DNA from: Nanobdellota archaeon
GTDB lineage: Archaea > Nanobdellota > Nanobdellia > Parvarchaeales > Parvarchaeaceae
Length of the DNA: 58,623 nt
Reading direction: 5' to 3'
Assembly: GCA_021810345.1 (NCBI GenBank)
Contig: JAJZIX010000005.1
Coordinates: 1 to 58,623, forward strand
How positions within the stretch are numbered: the first letter of the stretch is position 1; each line of letters starts with the position of its first letter. The notes beneath the pieces were generated by a model that had not been told where the DNA came from, ran no database searches, and was given only the letters and a program-made list of their open reading frames with translations. The translations under genes were made by a program, and so were the position numbers. This document shows, piece by piece, positions 17,238 through 25,162 of the stretch.

Positions 17238-17878
17238 TTTCTTGATATCATATCTTTATCAATAAATAGGTTGTTCTTTCTTTTTAAACTATCTATACCT
17301 TCTCTTTCCATTAATGCCCTTTCAAACATTTCTTTATATGATAAGTTTATCTTATCAAATGCATCTTTTATCATCTTTTCTGTTGGCCCGTACATGTAAA
17401 AAAGGAACAGTTTACGTTCCCATTTATCTGCATAATCACGTTTTAGGAGGTACTCAACTTCATCTTTTGGTTCTTTCAGTGTTTGCTTAACTCTATAAAT
17501 CTCATCAGATAAAGTGTTTGATAAGACCGCTATCTCAATTATATAATCTTCAATGCTCCCCCCGTTTATTTCATAAAGACTTGCTACTGCTTCCTTGGCC
17601 TCACGTGCATGACGATCGTAAAATCCATCAAAACGGCTATGCCCAATTTCATGATGAACAGTCATCTTGAGTGCCGATAGGTACTTTTTATCATATTTTA
17701 TAAGATTTTCAACCTCAGAAAAAAAGTTTTTATCTATTCCTATTAAATTTTCATCATCTTCTTTTCTGTAATACGGGGTGGAGGAATCCAGTACAAATTT
17801 ATACCCTTCCGTCTTTCCACAGAAACTTTCTATGATCTCTTCTAATCTATGTGTGCTTTCTGTTTCCTTTTTTTTCAT
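17234..17878 (-). CDS. Hypothetical protein with HExxH zinc-protease-like motif
   Basis: The 214-residue protein contains VHHEIGHSRFDGF near residue 90, matching HExxH with a following Gly-His as in zincins; a downstream acidic helix (REAKEAVASLYE) could supply the third ligand. There is no signal peptide. It is cotranscribed with ABCE1 (4-nt overlap), and a TTTATAATA box 27 nt upstream of the ATG suggests leaderless transcription. Base composition is more A/T-rich than its neighbours. Proteolytic activity is not shown and no named family was recognised. Confidence 0.6.
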   Translation of the reverse strand: MKKKETESTHRLEEIIESFCGKTEGYKFVLDSSTPYYRKEDDENLIGIDKNFFSEVENLIKYDKKYLSALKMTVHHEIGHSRFDGFYDRHAREAKEAVASLYEINGGSIEDYIIEIAVLSNTLSDEIYRVKQTLKEPKDEVEYLLKRDYADKWERKLFLFYMYGPTEKMIKDAFDKINLSYKEMFERALMEREGIDSLKRKNNLFIDKDMISRK

Positions 17879-17948
17879 TTTCTACCTTATTTTCCACTTC
17901 TTATTATAAATGAAAGTATTATAAATATCTTTGATGCCTTTAAATTAG

Positions 17949-18422
17949 ATGGAAAGTGATGATCCTGAATGTTCTATCGAAGAACATGAGAAGATACTAA
18001 AAATGCCGAAGGACAAGCACACAGACTTGGAAATAAAGGACATTCTTTTGAAATACAAAAGGGTAGCCGTAGTAGGCATGTCAAGGGAGGAAGGAAAAGA
18101 CAGTCATGAGATACCAAAATACTTGATAAGTAAGGGGTACGATGTAATTCCTGTAAACCCAAATGCAGATTCTATACTGAATAAAAAATCTTATCCCTCA
18201 ATTTCCGACGTCCCAGGGACTGTGGAGATAGTTGATATTTTTAGGCCATCTGAAGAGGTTTTACCAGTAGTCCAGGCAGCAATAACCAAAAATCCAAAGG
18301 TTATATGGATGCAAGAAGGGATTTCAAACGATGAAGCTAAAAAGCTCGCAGAAGCCAGCGGAATAACAGTGATTTTCAACAGATGTACGATGAAGGAGCA
18401 TGTGCGCCTTTTTGGAAGCTGA
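17949..18422 (+). CDS. CoA-binding (YccU-like) Rossmann protein
   Basis: The 157-residue protein has the CoA_binding fold: a first strand VAVVGMSREEGKDSHEIPKYL, the conserved VIPVNPNADSILNKKSYPSISDVP, then VDIFRPSEEVLPVV and IWMQEGISNDEA, ending near NRCTMKEH. These match the YccU family and the CoA-binding domain of succinyl-CoA synthetases. Biochemical role is unknown; acyl-CoA or CoA sensing is a reasonable guess. A TATTATAAATATC box lies about 24 nt before the ATG. Confidence 0.8.
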   Translation: MESDDPECSIEEHEKILKMPKDKHTDLEIKDILLKYKRVAVVGMSREEGKDSHEIPKYLISKGYDVIPVNPNADSILNKKSYPSISDVPGTVEIVDIFRPSEEVLPVVQAAITKNPKVIWMQEGISNDEAKKLAEASGITVIFNRCTMKEHVRLFGS

Positions 18423-18458
18423 GAAAAGGATTTATTGGAGCGTTTTCATTCAATTAAT

Positions 18459-20135
18459 ATGGCAGAGTACATGCTTAACAGCAGGTTTAATGACCCCTTC
18501 AACAAGGTAAAGCTCGGCGTTTCGATCAGCGAAAGAAACCAGCTGGAGGAGTTTTCAAAGGTCCTCCGAAGCGGTGCAAACATGGTCGAAGTTGATATCG
18601 CTAGCATCTACGGCCTGAGAGGAGAGCAGGGCGGGTCCGCAGAAAACATTGGCAAGGAAGAGAGGCAAATAATCGGAAATCTGGCCAAAGTAAATGATGT
18701 CGACCTAAGCGTTCATGCTCCTTGGGCGATAAATCTATCCGGGATAGATCCAGAGTCACGTACAAAAAACCCCGAGTACTCTAGATTAGTTGACAATGAG
18801 ATAAAGGGGGCGGTAAAGTTTGCAGATGACATAAGCCAATCAACTGGTAGAAAGAACATGCCTATCATCTTCCATACCTCCGCGGATAATTTTGGGGACC
18901 CGGATAAGTCTATTAGAGTTACAGCATATGACAATGATGAGGACAAAGTGCTTGTGATCCCTGGCACGGAACTTCACCACATGGATGAGGAAACCTTCAA
19001 AAAAATATACGGTGAAGATACTTTCAGTAAACTTAAGGCAATGGGTCTGAAGCAGAAGAACAAGGACGGCGACAATACTCTAGTCCTTCCTCCACAGGCA
19101 AATTTTGAGTTTCAGAAGACCCTGATACGAACCACTTATAATCAGGAGAGAAGCAGCATAGATTTTAGCCGCGAGAACACGAAAATGATGCTGGATAGGA
19201 TACCTTCATTGGAGACGGCAGCCCTCGCGAAAGGCGATATTGATGAGCTGGCCAACCTGAAAAGAAGGAAAAAAGAGTATGAAGAGATGCTTAAGGACTT
19301 GGATGCAAGGGAAGCGAAGCTTGAGATAGACGTGGCAAACGTGGATAAGAAATATTCCTTATTCGATGATAAGGCCCCTTCCTTTGCAGCAGAAGGCATA
19401 AAGAAAGCTGCGTGGGAATCGTTCAATACCCAGACAAAGCCGATGATTTTAGTAGAAAATCCCATGTCACCTGACATGTCCCTGAGCAGGCCAAAGGATA
19501 CTGCAGAAGCCGTGAAGATTGCACGTGAGAAATTTGCAGACGAGCTTGTAGAGAAGCGAAAGCTATCCAGAAGCGAGGCGAAAAGAGTGAGCGAGCAGCT
19601 CATAGGCGTGAACCTTGATGTTGGACATGTAAATGTTTTCAAGTCTTACACTAATCCTGCGACTGGTAAGAATTACTCGGACGAGGATATAGTCAAACTG
19701 GCCATGGAGGCAAAGAACTATATAAAGAGGTATCATCTTAATGATAACATGGGCAATGTAGATGCGCACTTGCCGCTCGGACAGGGAAACGCACCGGTTA
19801 AAAAAATGTATGATGAGCTCTTGAAAGCAGGAGTTGACGTTCCGGCGATAATGGAAGTGTTCGGCGGCCTTGGTGGCCTTGAAACAGGAGCTTTGCAGTC
19901 GCTTCAGTATATGGGTGCACCTGCGTATGGGGATGTCCCTTACACTTCTATGCCATCATATCTGGGCCAGCCATATTCTTCCTTAATTGGCGACTATTCT
20001 TCATACTCCAATCTTGGATTAAAGCAGGATTTCTTCCCATACTCGGGGTTCTCCGGCATACTCCCGGTATTGGGCGGAGGTTATATGACAAATAATAATG
20101 CAAGCAACACCTTCTCGGGTGCTTCCACATATTGA
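18459..20135 (+). CDS. TIM-barrel protein (endonuclease IV / xylose-isomerase-like) with coiled insert and Tyr/Ser/Gly tail
   Basis: Residues resembling the AP-endonuclease-2 superfamily appear in order: SVHAPW, IIFHTSADN, ILVENPM, GVNLDVGHVN and YHLNDN, which supply metal-binding His, Glu and Asp. A highly charged coiled-coil insert (LANLKRRKKEYEEMLKDLD) sits between strands. The C terminus is a low-complexity Tyr/Ser/Gly/Pro tail (SLIGDYSSYSNLG). At 558 residues it is about twice an ordinary endonuclease IV. ATG 18459 is chosen over TTG 18435. Substrate is unknown: sugar-phosphate or abasic DNA are both possible. Confidence 0.7.
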   Translation: MAEYMLNSRFNDPFNKVKLGVSISERNQLEEFSKVLRSGANMVEVDIASIYGLRGEQGGSAENIGKEERQIIGNLAKVNDVDLSVHAPWAINLSGIDPESRTKNPEYSRLVDNEIKGAVKFADDISQSTGRKNMPIIFHTSADNFGDPDKSIRVTAYDNDEDKVLVIPGTELHHMDEETFKKIYGEDTFSKLKAMGLKQKNKDGDNTLVLPPQANFEFQKTLIRTTYNQERSSIDFSRENTKMMLDRIPSLETAALAKGDIDELANLKRRKKEYEEMLKDLDAREAKLEIDVANVDKKYSLFDDKAPSFAAEGIKKAAWESFNTQTKPMILVENPMSPDMSLSRPKDTAEAVKIAREKFADELVEKRKLSRSEAKRVSEQLIGVNLDVGHVNVFKSYTNPATGKNYSDEDIVKLAMEAKNYIKRYHLNDNMGNVDAHLPLGQGNAPVKKMYDELLKAGVDVPAIMEVFGGLGGLETGALQSLQYMGAPAYGDVPYTSMPSYLGQPYSSLIGDYSSYSNLGLKQDFFPYSGFSGILPVLGGGYMTNNNASNTFSGASTY

Positions 20136-20136
20136 T

Positions 20137-20922
20137 ATGGAAAACAATGAAGACAGAGGCAAACTAGAAATCAGGGGTTATGATGCTGCGTTCAAGTTTG
20201 CAAAGGCGATTTTTGAGAAATACCCGAAAATAATAAAAACGCTTGTTCTTTTTGGATCCTATAGCAAGGGAAAGGAAAACGAGCAAAGTGATGTTGATAT
20301 AATGGTGATTCTGGATGATGTGCTAAATGTCCTGGATGAAAAACTTCTTGCCGCATTTTACGCCGATGTTGACATAGAAGTCAAGAGCATACCTGTAAAG
20401 CTGCATATGAACTTTGTGACCCTGACTGCATTTTGGAGGGGTGTTATGGCGGCTGATCCGGTCACGGTAAATGTATTGAAGTACGGCGTGCCTTTAATAG
20501 ATACAGGCTACTTTGAGCCGCTTCAGGCCCTTTTGAACAAAGGAGAAATAAAGCCGACAGAGGAATCAATATACGCGGCGCTTTCGAGAAGTGAGCTTTA
20601 CTCGGGTTCGGCAAGGCTCAAGATCGCTAGCGCAGTAACCGATGCTTACTGGTCTTTAATAAACTCATCGCAGGCATTTTTGATGAAGCAGGGTGAAATT
20701 CCGCCTTCTCCTGAGTTTATAGAAGAGATGCTCGGTAAGCAGCTATCAAAGAAGCTGATAAACCAGCATGACATGGAAATCTTCAAAGAAGTCTATGATC
20801 TTGGCAAAAAGCTAATGCATGGGGAAAAGGTAGATTTGACAGGAGAAAAAGTAGATAAGATACTGACAGAGACCAAGTCATTCAATTCAAAGATGGCTGG
20901 TTTGGTCAACCCCCCTAAATAG
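20137..20922 (+). CDS. MNT-type nucleotidyltransferase fused to a HEPN-like helical domain
   Basis: The N-terminal part carries the minimal nucleotidyltransferase signature: LFGSYSKGKENEQSDVDIMV, with GS and the two catalytic Asp residues intact. The C-terminal 120 residues are helical and resemble the HEPN partner found in MNT/HEPN modules, but no RxxxxH motif is seen. ATG 20137 lies 1 nt past the preceding stop; the ORF-track start at 20098 would overlap that gene. It may modify a protein or RNA. It probably forms an operon with the TIM-barrel gene. Confidence 0.75.
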   Translation: MENNEDRGKLEIRGYDAAFKFAKAIFEKYPKIIKTLVLFGSYSKGKENEQSDVDIMVILDDVLNVLDEKLLAAFYADVDIEVKSIPVKLHMNFVTLTAFWRGVMAADPVTVNVLKYGVPLIDTGYFEPLQALLNKGEIKPTEESIYAALSRSELYSGSARLKIASAVTDAYWSLINSSQAFLMKQGEIPPSPEFIEEMLGKQLSKKLINQHDMEIFKEVYDLGKKLMHGEKVDLTGEKVDKILTETKSFNSKMAGLVNPPK

Positions 20923-20960
20923 GGGATAAGGTTTAAATACTAAAAGATTATCTTGATATA

Positions 20961-21338
20961 ATGGGAATCAGCAAAAAAGGGCAGGGTTTGCCTATAAACA
21001 CAATAATACTTATAGCTATAGGTCTGCTGGTGCTCGTTTTATTCATAACTTTTATATTAGGTGGATTCAAGGGCCTTGCGCCGGTAACCGGCTCGTCAAG
21101 TAGCAGCCTTTCTACATTTGAGACACAGTGCAGTACTTACTGTGCAGAAGCTGCGTCTAGTAATACCCCAAATATATGGTGTGGCTATGCTGCTACAGTT
21201 GGATCAAAATCAAATTATCACTGTTACAATTCAACGCTTGGTAACACAGGCACTAGCTGTACTTTAGACAATGGTTCGGTGCTTGTTAATCCTAATTATC
21301 CGGGTGCAGGTACACATCCTTACTTAGCTTGTAGTTGA
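20961..21338 (+). CDS. Pilin-like protein with class III signal peptide, cysteine-rich
   Basis: The N terminus MGISKKGQGLPINTIILIAIGLL is a basic head (KKGQ) directly followed by a hydrophobic helix, as in archaeal type IV pilin precursors. The 125-residue remainder is Ser/Thr/Asn-rich and contains six cysteines (CSTYC, WCGYAA, HCYN, CTLD and a near-terminal CS), a likely disulfide-bonded extracellular domain. TTTAAATA 25-30 nt upstream indicates leaderless transcription. Function unknown. Confidence 0.68.
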   Translation: MGISKKGQGLPINTIILIAIGLLVLVLFITFILGGFKGLAPVTGSSSSSLSTFETQCSTYCAEAASSNTPNIWCGYAATVGSKSNYHCYNSTLGNTGTSCTLDNGSVLVNPNYPGAGTHPYLACS

Positions 21339-21387
21339 TTTTTAAGGGCTTCTAAAAACTTTTATACTCTAATTATCTCTAATAAAC

Positions 21388-22017
21388 ATGTCAATAAGCG
21401 GTATAATATTTAGGGTTTTTGGTGCCTTAGTTTTTGTACTTGTAGTGATAGGAGTCTTCTATGTTTTCCAACACCATATAGCTGTGATAAATACCTGTCC
21501 GTCTTATTCTAGCATGGTGCTTAATGGCAGCAGGCCATACTGCGTAGCCGATAATGTCAGTGCAATAATAATAAACAAGCAGATATCTTCCTTTTATCTT
21601 AATTCCAGTATAGGCATATCTGATGGCAGGATATTCCCTCTGAGCTTTAGGTTCATAGGAAATGACCCGCTTCTATCTATATGGAATCAGAACACTTCCC
21701 AGTTCGCAGGAGGCTACGCCTTTATAACAATACCAGATACATTTAAGGTGCATATGGAGTACACCACAAACGTTCCTACCCAATTCATCGTGATGACCGA
21801 CTCCCAGTTTGCCCAGTTTTACCAGACACAACAGCTAAATGGGTATGTTATGGAGGCTCAAGGTACCCATGTCTCGACGTGGTTTAATCTTAGCACAGGA
21901 TGTGCCGGATATGTGGCAATAATCCGTTCGGTTTCGGGGGGAGGGTTTCAGATAGCGCCGAATGAGACGGCTCTATACGCTCCGGCGAGCGCTCCAACAG
22001 GCGCATGCGCAAGCTAA
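21388..22017 (+). CDS. Membrane-anchored extracellular protein (209 aa)
   Basis: The N terminus MSISGIIFRVFGALVFVLVVIGVFYVF is a single membrane anchor; the rest looks extracytoplasmic with four or more Asn-X-Ser/Thr sites and cysteine pairs. No known domain is recognised. A CTTTTATAC box 26 nt before the ATG suggests its own leaderless message. It lies between a pilin-like gene and the GTPase cassette. Confidence 0.6.
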   Translation: MSISGIIFRVFGALVFVLVVIGVFYVFQHHIAVINTCPSYSSMVLNGSRPYCVADNVSAIIINKQISSFYLNSSIGISDGRIFPLSFRFIGNDPLLSIWNQNTSQFAGGYAFITIPDTFKVHMEYTTNVPTQFIVMTDSQFAQFYQTQQLNGYVMEAQGTHVSTWFNLSTGCAGYVAIIRSVSGGGFQIAPNETALYAPASAPTGACAS

Positions 22018-22061
22018 AGGAAAGAGTATAAACTTAAATTGTATAAATTACACTATTAATC

Positions 22062-22673
22062 ATGGATGTTGACGTATTTGAAGCGATAAATGAACTGAAG
22101 GAATTCTATGAGGACAATGGTTCGCTTGTCAACATAAGACCGCTTATAGCTTCCAAGAAGCTTGATGTCGAGCTTGATTATGACAAGGGAGCGATAAATC
22201 TTAAGGTGCAGCACCCGCTAAGACTCAGGCTATACAAGATATACAATATATTGGTAAGGCTTTATTTGGTGACTTCTGTCGGCTTGACTTTCGATTTTAT
22301 CGTTGACGGCGTCCAAAAGTCCGTATCAAAGCAATTTGGGCCATCGGAGGACATAAAGGAGATAATAGAGGACTTAATCAGTTTGCCGCATGACAGAATA
22401 AGGGATATAATCGTGGAGACGGAATACTTCAAGCTAGTCGAGACAGAGGACATGTATGATACTGTGTCAATAATACTGAAGAAGAACGGCAAGAAGGAGC
22501 TTTTTGTAAGTCTGTCGAACTATCTTTTCCCATTCATCAACATAGCGGCTGAAAAGTCGATAAAAGAAGAAATAACATTCTCGCAGGAGGACAAAGAAGT
22601 CACGGTTGATGTTTCTATATACTTGGACGGCGCCGTCCTTGGCGTCAAATCCAAAAAAGTAAGGATAGTTTGA
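22062..22673 (+). CDS. Hypothetical protein, first gene of the KaiC-like/GTPase/Roadblock cassette
   Basis: The 203-residue protein has no recognised domain. It is soluble, with strand-rich segments (LDVELDYDKGAINLKVQHPLR and VTVDVSIYLDGAVLGVKSKKV) at both ends and helices between, perhaps a two-lobed alpha/beta fold. It is followed 3 nt later by the KaiC-like gene, so the two share an mRNA and likely a complex. A box of ACTTAAATT about 27 nt upstream of the ATG serves as promoter. Confidence 0.6.
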   Translation: MDVDVFEAINELKEFYEDNGSLVNIRPLIASKKLDVELDYDKGAINLKVQHPLRLRLYKIYNILVRLYLVTSVGLTFDFIVDGVQKSVSKQFGPSEDIKEIIEDLISLPHDRIRDIIVETEYFKLVETEDMYDTVSIILKKNGKKELFVSLSNYLFPFINIAAEKSIKEEITFSQEDKEVTVDVSIYLDGAVLGVKSKKVRIV

Positions 22674-22676
22674 GGT

Positions 22677-23345
22677 ATGGTAGGGATTAAAGTCGGATTT
22701 AAATCATTCGACGAGGCATCCGGCGGCCTTGATTTGCATAAGATATACACTGTGATAGGAAACAAGGAAAGTGGGAAAGAAGATTTCCTTTACAGGATGG
22801 CTGCGTCGTCATTAACCGATAAAAACGCAGTCGTTTACGTTACAACTGCGAAATCAGCAAGTGATTTGATAAACGAGTTCAATTCAAGGAACTTGAGGGT
22901 CTCCCAGTATCTGGGGAAGGACCTGTCCATTCTGGATGATTTTAGCAAGATAAGCACGCCAAACGCGCAGGATACCCCTTACTCCAAGGTTTTGAATGGA
23001 CCTCTAGACCTCACAGGCCTTTCCGTTGCACTGTCGAGCGTAAATGGCGATTTTCTGAAAGAAGGCAGGTCGGTTATAGATGTGATTGATTCAGTGTCTA
23101 ACCTGCTCGTGTACAACAATCCGCTCACAATATTCCGCTTTCTGCAGTTCATATGCGGTAGATCTAAAATCTCAGGTGTGACCTCTGTATTTGCACTAGA
23201 CAGCGAAATGCACACCGCTGACGTGACCGAAACCATAAAGACAATGTCAGACGGGGTCATATCTTTAAAATTTGAGAATGGCAAAAGGTATTTCACGCTG
23301 TTTGGGACGGCGAAAGAGGTATTGAACTGGACTGAGCTGTCATGA
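22677..23345 (+). CDS. KaiC/RecA-like ATPase domain protein with altered P-loop
   Basis: The 222-residue protein begins GFKSFDEASGGLDLHKIYTVIGNKESGKEDFLYRMA, matching the KaiC start where GGLxxGxxxxxxGxxGxGKT normally lies. The P-loop reads GNKESGKE: the lysine is present but the Ser/Thr that follows is Glu, so ATP binding may be weak or lost. A Walker-B-like VIDVIDSVSNLLVY follows. Size equals one KaiC domain. It may be a regulatory or structural KaiC partner of the downstream fusion protein. Confidence 0.7.
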   Translation: MVGIKVGFKSFDEASGGLDLHKIYTVIGNKESGKEDFLYRMAASSLTDKNAVVYVTTAKSASDLINEFNSRNLRVSQYLGKDLSILDDFSKISTPNAQDTPYSKVLNGPLDLTGLSVALSSVNGDFLKEGRSVIDVIDSVSNLLVYNNPLTIFRFLQFICGRSKISGVTSVFALDSEMHTADVTETIKTMSDGVISLKFENGKRYFTLFGTAKEVLNWTELS

Positions 23346-23379
23346 AAAACTTAAAAGGGTTAAGGGGCTTAGAATTAGT

Positions 23380-24579
23380 ATGAATGACCCATTGTTTGGT
23401 ATAGATAAACTGGACAAAGATTTGAATGGAATACCGGAAAAAAAGATCGTTCTGTTTTCGGCTTCCCCTTCTGTAGGGAATGAGGTCTTCGGGTACCAGG
23501 TAATATATAACAACATAAAAGCAGGAAAAAAGGTGCTCCTAATGCTGAACAGGACGTCTCCTGAATCCTATCTGTCCGAGATGAAGGATTATGATTTCCT
23601 GCCACAAAGTGGACTGGATATAATAGATTCTTATAGTAGCATAACCGGTATAAACTCCAGCAGCGGCAAGTCAGTGACAACCATAGACAACCCCTACAAC
23701 AAAGAGGAGGTCTCACGCAAGCTGCTAGCAGAGCTTGACAAGGGATATGACCTTCTAGTGCTGGATTCTTTCTCGCTTCTGATAGATTTCTTTGATTTTG
23801 ACTACGGACTGTCTCTCCTGTCTGAGATAAAAAAGAAGCAGGAGGCGAACGGCACTTCATCGGTTATACTTTTCACCGACTGGAACTATGAGCAAAAAGA
23901 CATAAACTCCCTGATGTCCGCAGTCAACTCTACCGTTGAGATAAGGGGGGTGGAGAAAAGGGTTATCTTTGGCCAGTATTTTGCTGTAATAAAGTGCGAC
24001 TGGGTGCAGAACAAAACATTCTCATCGGTGCTTTTCAAGGCAGTAAAACCTGGCGGTATAAAAATCTATTTCCCGAAAATATTAGTAACCGGGCCGACAG
24101 ACGCAGGAAAGAGCTCATTCATACATTCAGCGTCAAAGGATGCCGTCAGCGTTGACAAGCTTGGCGGGACAATAGCATTGGACCATGGGAATTTGGACTT
24201 TAAGGGATACAAAGCGGATTTATTCGGCACGCCGGGCCAGGAGAGGTTTGACCCTCTGCTTAAGCTGTTGGGAGGAGAAGCGATTGGGGTATTTCTGGTG
24301 GTCGATTCCACAAAGCCAGAGCAGTTCCCAAGGGCAATAGAAATGCTTAGGAAAACAGAAGCGTATGGGCTGCCCATAGTCGTGATAGCGAACAAAGCAG
24401 ATCTGAAGGGGGCATTGAAGCTGGATGAGATAAGAGAAAAACTGCATTTAGACAATGAAATAGGGCTGGTACAAACATTTGCGGAGGATCTGTCGAAAGT
24501 CGATCCAAACCAGCCGACAAAACTGAAAAAGGAGGGTATAGACGAAGCTCTGTCGTTGTTGTTTAAGCAGCTGACATAA
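23380..24579 (+). CDS. Fusion of a degenerate KaiC-like domain with a COG2229/MglA-like small GTPase
   Basis: Residues 1-205 resemble KaiC (FGIDKLDKDLNGIPEKKIVLFSASPSVGNEVFGYQ), with the P-loop lysine replaced (SPSVGNE) and a Walker B stretch LLVLDSFSLLIDF. From about residue 225, a Ras-like GTPase has G1 GPTDAGKSS, G3-like LFGTPGQERF and G4 NKAD. The LFGTPGQERF form is typical of COG2229 GTPases, which sit beside Roadblock proteins in bacteria. A CTTAAAAGG box 27 nt upstream gives it its own promoter. Two-domain architecture in one 399-residue chain is unusual. Confidence 0.85.
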   Translation: MNDPLFGIDKLDKDLNGIPEKKIVLFSASPSVGNEVFGYQVIYNNIKAGKKVLLMLNRTSPESYLSEMKDYDFLPQSGLDIIDSYSSITGINSSSGKSVTTIDNPYNKEEVSRKLLAELDKGYDLLVLDSFSLLIDFFDFDYGLSLLSEIKKKQEANGTSSVILFTDWNYEQKDINSLMSAVNSTVEIRGVEKRVIFGQYFAVIKCDWVQNKTFSSVLFKAVKPGGIKIYFPKILVTGPTDAGKSSFIHSASKDAVSVDKLGGTIALDHGNLDFKGYKADLFGTPGQERFDPLLKLLGGEAIGVFLVVDSTKPEQFPRAIEMLRKTEAYGLPIVVIANKADLKGALKLDEIREKLHLDNEIGLVQTFAEDLSKVDPNQPTKLKKEGIDEALSLLFKQLT

Positions 24580-24610
24580 TATTTAAATAAAAGGGGGTAT
24601 TAGTTAACTT

Positions 24611-24991
24611 ATGGCCACAAAAGCTGAAGAATTGAGGACAGTTCTAGATAGTCTTAGCAGGGTTGGTGGAATAAAAGCTTCAGCCGTGATATCTGCTGAT
24701 GGACTTCCGATAGTCCCATCAATGCCTGAAAACGTAGATCCAAATACCTTTGCTGCCATGATAGCTTCTATGATGGGCGCAGCCGAAACTGCACTCAAGT
24801 CTCTTGGTTCATCGAATGTATTGAAGGGAGTTAACGCAGAATCAGATGATGCTACCGTTGTTGCAGTACAGGCAGGCGCGGACGCAATACTAGCAATGAT
24901 GGTCGATCCAAAAGCAGCAAGCAATTACGGGCTCATACGAATAGAAGCAAATCGCGCCTCAAAAGAGATAGCAAGGATAATGGCTGAATAG
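24611..24991 (+). CDS. Roadblock/LC7 domain protein (probable GTPase partner)
   Basis: The 126-residue protein is a single Roadblock/LC7 domain: an N-terminal helix, the strand pair ASAVISADGLPIVPSMP, then VLKGVNAESDDATVVAVQAGADAILAMMV and a final helix with LIRIEANRASKEIARI. In bacteria such proteins (MglB-like) act as GTPase-activating or scaffold partners of small GTPases. It lies 31 nt after the KaiC-GTPase fusion, with a TTTAAATA box about 25 nt before its ATG, so it probably interacts with that GTPase. Confidence 0.85.
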   Translation: MATKAEELRTVLDSLSRVGGIKASAVISADGLPIVPSMPENVDPNTFAAMIASMMGAAETALKSLGSSNVLKGVNAESDDATVVAVQAGADAILAMMVDPKAASNYGLIRIEANRASKEIARIMAE

Positions 24992-25028
24992 AATTACAAC
25001 TCCATTCTAAATATCAAGGACAGGAATT

Positions 25029-25112
25029 CGCTCAGGGTGGGATTTGAACCCACAAGGGATTGCTCCCATAAGATTTCCAGTCTTACGCGCTACCAGGTTA
25101 CGCAACCTGAGC
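25029..25112 (-). tRNA. tRNA-Ser (anticodon GGA)
   Basis: Reading the minus strand, acceptor GCTCAGG/CCTGAGC, D stem GCGT/GCGC, anticodon stem TAAGA/TCTTA with loop CTGGAAA (anticodon GGA at 25076-25078), a long class II variable arm GGGA-GCAA-TCCC, and T arm GTGGG-TTCAAAT-CCCAC all fold without mismatch. No intron and no encoded CCA. The discriminator is G, as in other tRNA-Ser. Confidence 0.95.
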
Positions 25113-25162
25113 AAACATTTAAAAGTCAGGTTCCTATTGAATATATCCTTTTCTTTTGAGGA

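Noticed and set aside
18435-18458. TTG start of the TIM-barrel gene on the ORF track
   Set aside because: ATG at 18459 is available and the added eight residues carry no recognisable motif; not decisive.
20137-20922. MNT/HEPN toxin-antitoxin module
   Set aside because: Only one gene with both parts fused is present, and the HEPN-like half lacks a visible RxxxxH active site; a housekeeping modification enzyme is equally likely.
24066-24455. Antisense ORF in the GTPase gene
   Set aside because: Shadow frame of a well-supported coding region.
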